Part shown: positions 12,049 through 19,790 of the stretch, in pieces
Layout: each line of letters begins with the position of its first letter
Position numbering within the stretch: position 1 is the first letter of the stretch
DNA from: Montifringilla adamsi
Lineage: Eukaryota > Chordata > Aves > Passeriformes > Passeridae
Length of the DNA: 64,000 bases
Reading direction: 5' to 3'
NCBI GenBank assembly: GCA_017590115.1
Contig: JAGGNK010003335.1
Span: forward strand, 10,726,286 to 10,790,285
Program-made: the position numbers and the translations under genes
Notes under the pieces: model-generated
What the model saw: the letters and a program-made list of their open reading frames with translations, nothing else
The model's database searches: none
Told to the model about the DNA's origin: nothing

Positions 12049-12133
12049 AGTGTCCACCCTATTTCCACTGATCAGTGGACATTTTAGTATTGTCTTTAAT
12101 AAGACTGCTGTAAAATTTAAAGACAATAGGGTG
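12049..12133. repeat. Nested inverted-repeat cluster
   Basis: Several dyads sit inside 85 bp. The outer arms are CACCCTATT (12055-12063) and AATAGGGTG (12125-12133). An inner 12-bp pair is TATTGTCTTTAA (12088-12099) and TTAAAGACAATA (12117-12128). The perfect palindrome CCACTGATCAGTGG lies at 12065-12078, and TGTCCAC/GTGGACA (12051-12057 / 12075-12081) encloses most of it. The structure could be a decayed miniature inverted-repeat transposon or a structured noncoding element. No target-site duplication is evident. Confidence 0.7.
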
Positions 12134-15100
12134 AGTTGAGGTTAGGAATGGTGTGTATCCACCACCACAAAGGGAAGTATTGCCCAAGGCAGGAGATTAG
12201 GCCAGTGCTTTCTCCAAAGACAGGAACAAGAAAAAGTTCACATTTTGAAAATAATAATACAGGACAGAGAGAGGGGAGGAAGGAATAAAAGAGAGATCTT
12301 CCAGAGATCACAAAGCCAAACCTAGCAGCACTTTACTGCAGCTCTCACAAGTTTAGAAGTGAAGCCCATAACAGTGAAATGCATGGCTTGAGGGCCAGAG
12401 CTAAATCAGGCTCCCAGCACAGATCAGGGGCTGTCCTGCAGATCTGTTTGTCACTGCAAGTAAAGGCTGTGAAGTCAACTAAGGGGAACAGAGCTGATGT
12501 TTAACAGCCACTCTACAGCCACAAAGCTACTTCTGCCTCCTGTCTGAGAGCTTCTATCGGGAACAAGTGGTAAGTTTCTCCATGCTGGCAGGTCAGACAT
12601 GCCCCTTTTCCATGCTCATTCTCTCTTGCTGTGAGTAAGTAAGGAAATATAGGTTGGGGATGGAGCTTTTGAATTTGAATAATTGAATTTCCATTCCTGA
12701 GTTCAGTGAAAACAGTGATTTGCATGTACCAGAGCAGGAGCTTCTAAAAGCACAATCACTCAGTGCACATGCAAAAGTGCACAGACATGTACACACGCAG
12801 GTACACACACCACGAACACAAACAAGCATCATTCTGCTGTGCACTTGTAGAGCTTCTGGTCTGAATATGAACATGAATTTTCCCGTGTATTTGCCTTCTT
12901 TACAGTGTCTTCATTGCAATGATTTGATTTGCTTAGAGCAACAAACAACACATGGGGTAGGTAGGGAAATAAGCAATTGTCTTTATGTTTTGCCTATATA
13001 TATACCATTAGCTCCACACAGAACATGACTCACCAGCAGCAGGTGTCCTGCTGTTATGTTCAGCAGATTAGTAATGATAGGGAGGGGGCTGCTCTCCCTA
13101 TATGGCATCCCAGAGGGAACCTAAAAATAGCTCAGACTTAGAGCAAAGTAAAAGTATTTGTGGGCTTTGAACAAAGTCTGCTTCTGAAGGTAAGAATCAG
13201 AGCTGATCTGTTTAATCTGCCCATTCCTTATTTTTTTCTTTTTTCTTATTTCCTCCTGTGTGAAGCTTGCCTTGGCAGGGAGTTTAGAGTTATAAACAGT
13301 TGTGTTTTGTGTTTATAGAAACAGGGTGGGGATTGACCAGTTAGAAATCAGTGTTAACAGCATTTACAGCAGAGGCAGAGGCAACAGGGGAATGTGTCTC
13401 TGTTAGGAATAGTTGCCTTTTTTTCCCCTCCCTTTTTTTTTCTCCCTCTCAGCTGTTAAGGAATCTGAATGGCATATGAGCAATCCCAGCATGTGACTGC
13501 TCCAAGGAGCAGCCGTGCTATTGCTGGTAGTTACTCCCACCACGAAACAAGTCCAGTAAGCAAAATTGTCTGCAAAGTTATTGTAGCAGCAAAATTTGAG
13601 AAGAGAGGAGCTGTTTGTATTTCCAAGGTGTGTGCAAATCAAGGTGCTGCGTGTGCTCCATGGGAGTGTGGCTGAGGAGGGTTTTCATTTTTTCAGCCTT
13701 GCTGCTAAATGTCTGTGTGTCTCTACGCTCAGGAATATTGTGGGTAGACAACTGGCCAAAAGGAAATTACTGCTTTTCAGAGGAAAGCTATGGAGGATAA
13801 TAGTATGTATATTATATTTACATGTGCATATCCACATCTGCACCTATGAGTACAGATCCTGAGCTGCTGGGCTGCAGAAAAGCCCCCCAAGCTTTGCTTT
13901 GAGCCACTGCCTCTGTGCAGCACAGAAATGGAGTTGTGAGGCCTGAGTTGCACTGCTGAAAAATGAGGTACAAGGGCTGCTTGTTACACCAGAATAACCT
14001 CCCGGGCTGTGATGGATTTCCCCTGACTTTTTCGAGTGGCATTGCCAATATTGCAAACAAGCGGCTTTGGTGTTGTGGGGAGGGGATGAAAATCCGACAG
14101 CCCCGCGCAGGGAGGGTCTGAGGACAGCGCCGTGTGTCACAGACAGGTGTCAGCATGTGTGGGCATCCCCAAGAGCTGCCATCCCCTGACTTGGAGCCCC
14201 CAGGGGAAAAGGATTTTCTCTGTGTATCTCCTTCTCTGCCCTCATTTAGTTCTGGTTTTGGCAAATGAGCTCCAGAGGGGTGAGCACAGCCGGGGGCCTG
14301 GCTGTGACCCCACCCTGCTGTGGGGTGGAGGTGGCACCTGGACCGTGCCGGGGTCCCACTGCCTCCTGCAGCAGGTGTTGGAGCCCAGCAGAGTCATTCC
14401 CAGGATACCCGGCTGTTCCTTGACTTAGTGCTGATTCCTGGCTAGGCCAGTAGCTCCCTTGGCTGCTATGGGGAAGATGGCAGCAACAGTCTAATTTTAG
14501 CTCCCTGATGTTGGGCCAGCTTTTCCTAAAATCAGCATCAGTGGCAAAACCTACATTAATCTGAGTGGGAAAAGGACCGAACCCAAATGAATATACGTTG
14601 GCCTTTGTAATTATCTTTATTAGCTCAGAGGGAAGGAAGACCTTACTCACTCAGTGCATTTGTGTGGCTGCCTGGCTGTGCTCCAGTGATGCACCAGCCT
14701 GTGAGCAGACGGGCTGGGACAGCGGGATGGGAGTGCTGCATTCCTGCACGAGGGGCTGGAATTCACTGTCATCCCCAAATGATGAAATCCTGCTTATTTC
14801 AAACTGCCAGGTAATGGGGCAACACCCACAAATGTGGTGGGTAGGGTTTAGCTCCAGGTGTTCCTTGAAAAACTTTTCCTGTTGAGTCCAAAGTTCAAAA
14901 TCCTGATCCCTGTGAGGAGAGCATGTCGGGTTTAGTCAGTGTTAAACACTGCATTTTTAGACTGGTAGGAAGAGTGAAAATTGGAGAAAGCTGAGAAACA
15001 CAAGAGGACAGGTCAGCTTGGCTAAGTGCTGGGGATGGACATAGACTAAAAACAAATCCTACTTGGCAGCACAGAGAACCTGCTGGGGTTGGCAGTCTGA

Positions 15101-16152
15101 AACCTGTCCCACCATAACTGTTTTCTTCTCCAGTAAACCAATGTATTGATGAGGATAAGCAGAAAGGATCTTGATGGAGCTCTGCAAGGTGTTTTACTAC
15201 ATGTCTTGGTTCAAATGGCCACAATTGATGTTCATGTTTTCTCTGCTAAGCAAATTGGATATGACAAAAGTCAATATAATTTAGGGCTTTTTTTTTCTCT
15301 TTCTGAAGATGAAATGCTACATGAGATTTCATATGCTTGCACTTGCATACTTATGGGGCATCCCCAAAAAATTTCCGTTGTGCCAGCTCCTGTTTAGCAC
15401 AGTCATAATTTTGCAACTTCTTTTAAAGAAATTCTCTTGACAAAATATTATGGCGTACTGAAACAGAGCAGACATTTCAATAGCAGCATGCTGAAAGCAC
15501 GCACCTGATATCTTGGTGATAGCTCAATAAACAATTCAAGCAAGGTAGGCCCAAAATGCCACAGAAATGTAGCGTTGGTTCTGACCCTTCCATGGTTTCT
15601 CCAACGCCCTTGGATGTCCCTGTTTGCTATGAGAGTGTGCACAAATGATTTGCATTTGAGAGGTCTTTCTAGCTTGTTTATTCCTCTTAATTCTTTACAA
15701 GGACATCAAGATGCAAACTATGCCAGGCGAGCTCATAGGAAGGAGGCCACCACGGTGGATGCTGTCAGTAATCCTCCTGCAAAGACTGGAGGAATTCCTT
15801 GGGCTGGTCTTTTGCTGGCCATCTGCTTAGCATTCCCTGGTGGTACTTGGGTTTGGATCTCCAGTTTGTTTGTCATTTCAGTCTCCCACTTTATTATTTC
15901 CAGAGCCAAGTGAACCGCTGCCAAAGCCAATGCAATGAGATTGCATTGTGAGCTTTGTGACATGGTATACTTTTCTTTTTATCTTGAAGCCTCAGCTCCT
16001 GGAATTAGTTGATTATGTTAGAATCCCAGCATTCATTTAAAAAAGAGGGGGGAAAAAAAAAGAGTGGATCTCTGCTCCTCAAGGACCAAGGAAAAAGCTT
16101 GAAAAAAAGGATCTCTGCAGACTTAGCAATCACAGGCTAAATGAAAAGAGGC
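12134..16152. other. Noncoding stretch, no gene seen
   Basis: Includes a degenerate CA-rich patch (12774-12825) and a moderately GC-rich stretch (about 13860-14450) with several 100-150-codon frames open on both strands, none resembling a known protein. Bases about 15146-15400 are AT-rich and enhancer-like in texture. No splice-supported exon is visible. Confidence 0.4.
12774..12825. repeat. Degenerate CA-rich microsatellite
   Basis: ACAC/CACA-rich sequence with interruptions, including 'gtacacacgcaggtacacac'. It is a decayed dinucleotide repeat. Confidence 0.7.
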
Positions 16153-16175
16153 TTTTTTTTTTTTTTTTTTTTTTT
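16153..16175. repeat. Poly-T tract (23 T)
   Basis: An uninterrupted T run with no recognisable retroposed element attached on either side. Confidence 0.9.
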
Positions 16176-17689
16176 CCCCTCGACATCAGACTGTTTTACA
16201 GACAATCATCCTATTTCTGAGTCTCTCACAGTTTTTGAGTTCTGGGTGCTGGCAAACCTGAGTAGCAGCTGTTCCTTTCTAAAGGCAGGGAAAATAAGTA
16301 GAGTAATCTCTAAGAGGAGCAGTTATTTTATCTTTTCCTGTGCTGCATTTCCCTCTGGCCATGCAGCCCAGTCCTGCCAGTGGCCAGCCCAGCACTGGGA
16401 GCCCTTTGCAGCAGCTCCAAGAACACTCATACACCAGTAAGCCCCAGTGAGAAACAGAGGGACAAGAGTTTGTGTTAACCCAGGACTGTGATTCCCTTGA
16501 GGTCAGGAGCAGCAGCTGCTCCTGTCACTGACCCCATAACTTTAAATAATCTTAGCTATGGCTGTATGTGGCACATCTGAAATGTGATTAGGGCTTGCCC
16601 ACTTCTGGGGTACACACTGTCCCCCAGCTTGGGGATATATTTGGGATAAAACTACTGGAGCTGGGAAGGGTCCATCATTTATATTGCAGTTTGCCTAGTG
16701 GATTGTTTTCCTATTTTTATTTTCTTGTGGGAAAAGACAGGCCACATAAGACTGATTTTAACAAAAATATGTTTGTTGATCTGGATTTTTCATCACTGTG
16801 GGTTGAGGCCTTAGGGAAACATATTTTTTTTTATTGCTTTTTTCCGGTAACTAAATGGAATTAGCATTCCCTGCCATTACTGGCCAACTGAATCCATTTG
16901 CAAATCAGTGCAAGCAAAGAAAACACCAGTTATGAAGTACAAAAAAGGGAAGTACTAAAATTAAAAGAATAACAGAAAAGAAAATGAAGACTCATAGGTC
17001 AAATTTGTTGCTCGATAAAATAACTTGATAAAATTTACAGTGTAAATATTTTACAGTGTAAAATACTTGCCAGTTTTGCTGATGTGCTTTTGTTTTCTTT
17101 TGGTCTGTCAGATTTCTTCAGTATTTTTTTTTTAATCTGGAGATAAGAGGAACTTTTTTTTTTTGCATATAACGTACAACAGGTGGAAGGAGTGCATGTG
17201 TAGAGGCTTTGGTGTAGGGTTATATGGAGTTCTTTAGTTGGGAAATGATTTTACAGTCCTTTGAGGAACCAAACCTGGCGCTTCATCAGAATTTTAAGGG
17301 GAGGGTCCCAGGCCCATAAAGGGAAGGGAACAGCAGCAAGTGGACATGTGATGTAAAGCTCTCCTTGAACACAAGTTTAACCTGACCTAGTAACCACCAG
17401 TCAATAGCTACTGAGCTTATTGCAAATTCTACCTTGATATTGAGCTCCAGAGTAAAACATGGAAGGAAAGCACTCATTGCCATCTGCTAGACCCAAAGCA
17501 TTTGCATACGATTGCAAAACAACCAACTTTTTGGAGTACAACAAAACCCATTTCCACTGATTCCCTCTCCAACACATGGAGTCCCAAGGGAAAAGGAGTG
17601 GTGTTGCTGCTGGAGCCTTTGTACCACTCTGGGTGGCCGAGCCCCTGCTGCCTCTTGGCTGCTGGGCAGAGTCTGCTTTGCTAAAAGGC
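16176..17689. other. Noncoding stretch, no gene seen
   Basis: AT-rich noncoding sequence with a duplicated palindromic motif at 17034-17064 (listed separately). The frames extending from here into the gap exist only because N was translated as X. Confidence 0.45.
17034..17064. repeat. Duplicated palindromic motif TTTACAGTGTAAA
   Basis: TTTACAGTGTAAA occurs twice in 31 bp (17034-17046 and 17051-17063 within the extended copy 17048-17064). Each copy is itself an inverted repeat around AGT, and the second has 7-bp arms, ATTTTAC/GTAAAAT. The pair could be a dimeric transcription-factor site or simple local duplication. Confidence 0.7.
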
Positions 17690-17717
17690 TTTGGCAGGGA
17701 GAGGGATGGGGGGTGGG
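17690..17717. repeat. G-rich purine edge of the assembly gap
   Basis: The last bases before the gap form a G-rich run ('gggagagggatggggggtgg') with at least three G3+ blocks. Such sequence is hard to sequence and probably explains why assembly stops here. Confidence 0.7.
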
Positions 17718-18126
17718 NNNNNNNNNNNNNNNNNNNNNNNNNNNNNNNNNNNNNNNNNNNNNNNNNNNNNNNNNNNNNNNNNNNNNNNNNNNNNNNNNNN
17801 NNNNNNNNNNNNNNNNNNNNNNNNNNNNNNNNNNNNNNNNNNNNNNNNNNNNNNNNNNNNNNNNNNNNNNNNNNNNNNNNNNNNNNNNNNNNNNNNNNNN
17901 NNNNNNNNNNNNNNNNNNNNNNNNNNNNNNNNNNNNNNNNNNNNNNNNNNNNNNNNNNNNNNNNNNNNNNNNNNNNNNNNNNNNNNNNNNNNNNNNNNNN
18001 NNNNNNNNNNNNNNNNNNNNNNNNNNNNNNNNNNNNNNNNNNNNNNNNNNNNNNNNNNNNNNNNNNNNNNNNNNNNNNNNNNNNNNNNNNNNNNNNNNNN
18101 NNNNNNNNNNNNNNNNNNNNNNNNNN
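17718..18126. other. Assembly gap (409 N)
   Basis: Unknown bases. Both edges are G-rich and purine-rich, which suggests the missing sequence is also a polypurine or G-rich tract. Translations that cross it have no meaning. Confidence 0.99.
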
Positions 18127-18220
18127 TCTCGGGGGGGGGAAGAGAAGGAGGGGAAAAAAAAAGGAGGAGAAAAAATCAATTAAAAAAAGGAGGAACAGAG
18201 AAAGCAGTATCCATAGTACG
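18127..18220 (+). repeat. Polypurine tract, right edge of gap
   Basis: From 18131 the + strand is almost all G and A, including a G9 run ('ggggggggg') and AGGAGG/GGGGAAAA blocks. The purine bias fades shortly before the CR1 insertion. Confidence 0.75.
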
Positions 18221-18650
18221 GCAGTGAAGCTGTTGAAGGGTCTAGAGCACAAGTCTATGAGGAGCTGGGGGTGCAAAGCCTGGAGAAAAGGAGGCTCACA
18301 AGAGATCTTACAGATTTCTACAACCACCTGAAAGGAGGCTGTAGCCAGGTGGGGCTTTGGCCTCATCTCCCAAGGAGCAAGCAGTAAGATGGAACAGCCT
18401 CAAACTCCCACAGGGCAGATTTGATAGGATATAAGAAGGAAATTCTTCACAGACAGGATTGTCAAGCACTGGAACAGATTGGCCTGGGAAGTGGTGGAGC
18501 CAGCGTCCCTGGAGGTGTTTAAGTGATGTGCAGATGTGGCACTTTGGGACATGGCTTAGCAGTGGGCTTGGCAGTGCTGGGGTAGCGGTTGGATTTCATG
18601 GTCTAGATCGTAATGGTCTTTTCACACCGAAACGACTCTGTGATTCTACG
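18221..18650 (+). mobile_element. 5'-truncated avian CR1 LINE, 3' end
   Basis: Recalled similarity, end to end, to the 3' portion of avian CR1. The run 'gtgaagctgttgaagggtct' is followed by 'gagcacaagtctatgaggag', 'ctggagaaaaggaggctcac', 'ctgaaaggaggctgtagcca', 'gtcaagcactggaacagatt', 'ggcagtgctggggtagcggt' and the terminal 'ctgtgattctacg', which matches the ATTCTRTG-type end of CR1. The copy holds only the last part of ORF2 and the 3' UTR, is about 430 bp long, and cannot move on its own. It is flanked on both sides by polypurine DNA and ends about 210 bp upstream of the CpG island. Confidence 0.9.
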
Positions 18651-18858
18651 AAATGCAGGGGAAAATGGGGCAGGTGGTTGAAAAAGGGAAAGGGGGCAGG
18701 AAAAAGAGCGATGGGAAAATGGGAGGGAATGGCGAGAAGGGCAGAAATAAGGAAAGAACAGTGGGGTGAAAAGGGAGAAAAATATGAAAAGTGGAGTGAA
18801 AGAAGAAAAGGAATAAAAGGGGAGGGAGGGAAAGGAGGAAGAAAAAGAAGAGACATCC
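18651..18858 (+). repeat. About 200-bp polypurine tract before CpG island
   Basis: The + strand is overwhelmingly G/A with few pyrimidines (blocks such as 'aaaagggagaaaaatatgaa' and 'ggggagggagggaaaggagg'). Homopurine-homopyrimidine DNA of this length can form triplex (H-DNA) and often sits next to promoters. The several 160-200-codon minus-strand frames here encode Ser/Pro/Phe/Leu-rich sequence and come from base composition. Confidence 0.85.
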
Positions 18859-18869
18859 GAGGAAGCAGC

Positions 18870-19031
18870 GGCGCTCCCACCTCGCGGTGCCCGTGTCGCT
18901 GCCGGGGCGCTGCGGGCGGAGGCGCGGCCGGGCCGGGCCGGGCCGGGGCGGCTGCCGGAGCAGCCGCTCCGCCGCCGGCCCCGCGCTCCGCCGGCATGAT
19001 CTCCTGAGGGGCCGAGCCCGCCCCCGCCCCG
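18870..19031 (+). other. Candidate noncoding first exon with strong splice donor
   Basis: The GC-rich segment ends in CCCCG|GTGAGT, with the intron GT at 19032-19033. This is a near-consensus 5' splice site directly after a GC-box-like run. The only ATG shortly before it (18996) opens a three-codon frame, ATG ATC TCC TGA (18996-19007). That makes it a minimal upstream ORF rather than a protein start, so the exon would be 5' UTR. The transcription start is not visible and the left boundary is a guess at the island edge. An unspliced or different first exon is possible. No gene identity can be given. Confidence 0.45.
18930..18948 (+). other. Potential G-quadruplex motif
   Basis: GGG CC GGG CC GGG CC GGGG: four G runs of at least three with 2-nt loops, meeting the canonical G-quadruplex pattern. 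It lies inside the presumed first exon or core promoter, on the presumed sense strand. Confidence 0.8.
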
Positions 19032-19169
19032 GTGAGTGCCGCCACGGGCCGGGCCCGCGCTCGGACTTGGCGGAGTTTCGGGCTCTGGCCGGCGCTGCCC
19101 TTCGCGGGGGGACGCGGCCCTTCGGGTGCTCCCCGCGCACCGGCGATTCGCGGTCGCTGTTTCCCCGCG

Positions 19170-19275
19170 CATCGCTCCTTCACATCGCTCCCTCGCATCC
19201 CTCCTTCACATCGCTTCTTCGCCTCCCTCCTTCACATCGCTCCCTCGCATCCCTCCCTCGCATCCCTCCCTCGCA
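19170..19275. repeat. Minisatellite in CpG island (TCGCATCCCTCC-type unit)
   Basis: Repeated variants of 'catcgctccctcgcatccct' and 'ccttcacatcgct' form an irregular 10/20-bp-period tandem array of about 105 bp. It lies just downstream of the donor at 19032, so probably in intron 1. The repeats give Ser/Pro/Leu-rich frames with no protein meaning. Confidence 0.85.
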
Positions 19276-19744
19276 GCGCGGTGGCTCCGTGTTGGCATTC
19301 CCTGAGGGAAAAGTGTCTCTTGGCAGCGGGCGGACGCTGCCCGGCCCGCTGGAAGGCTCGGCCGAGCTTTGCGGGGGATGCTCGGTGTCGGAGGGGGGCG
19401 AGGTTCGCGTGGGGAAGGGACTCTGGAAGTGACCCTCGGGCTGAGTGCTCACAGCGGGCATGCGGGGGGAGCTGCGGAGAGCGCCTTCGGCACCTTCGAG
19501 CAGCAGGTGAAAACGGGCACAGAGCGGGCTGAATCAGGGAAAAGCGCCGGGAGCCGCGGGGGATGCGGCGGGGACCGCGGGCCAACAGGTGCGGTGGTCG
19601 CGGCTGCTTTGGTGCCGGGAGGGTTTTCTCCACCCCGGGCGGGTCCCGGGAGCCGCTGCCGGCGGTCGGGTCCCGGCAGCCGCCCCGGAGCCGCGGGGCT
19701 GAGCGCGGCTGCGGAGCGGGGCGGTGGGAGCCCTGCTCGGTGCG

Positions 19745-19778
19745 ATGCCGGCTCGGAGGTGCGAGGTGCTGCTTACAG
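19745..19778 (+). other. Possible alternative first coding exon segment
   Basis: An ATG at 19745 (G at -3) opens eleven codons reading MPARRCEVLLT and then meets ACAG|GTGAGA, with a plausible donor GT at 19779. This could be the coding start of an alternative first exon, joined to an unseen exon downstream. I do not recognise the peptide, and the arrangement could easily be chance in GC-rich DNA. Confidence 0.2.
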
Positions 19779-19790
19779 GTGAGAGCGAAG

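Larger units (their letters stand above)
18860..19790. promoter_or_regulatory. CpG island promoter
   Basis: About 930 bp of very GC-rich, CpG-dense sequence stands out sharply from the AT-rich surroundings. It contains GC-box (Sp/KLF-type) cores in 'cccgcccccgccccg' (19017-19031) and 'ggccggggcgg' (18941-18951), and no TATA box. This is the usual architecture of a broad vertebrate promoter. Strong splice donors on the + strand (19032 and 19779) suggest rightward transcription. A divergent minus-strand transcript is possible but unsupported. The downstream gene could not be named. Confidence 0.85.

Noticed and set aside
17401..18366. 321-codon minus frame and other long frames across 17.4-18.4 kb
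   Set aside because: They cross the 409-N gap, and most of the translation is X.
18459..19198. 160-200-codon frames over the polypurine tract and CpG island
   Set aside because: Purine-rich and GC-rich composition removes stops. Frames are open on both strands, low in complexity, and partly CR1 or minisatellite.
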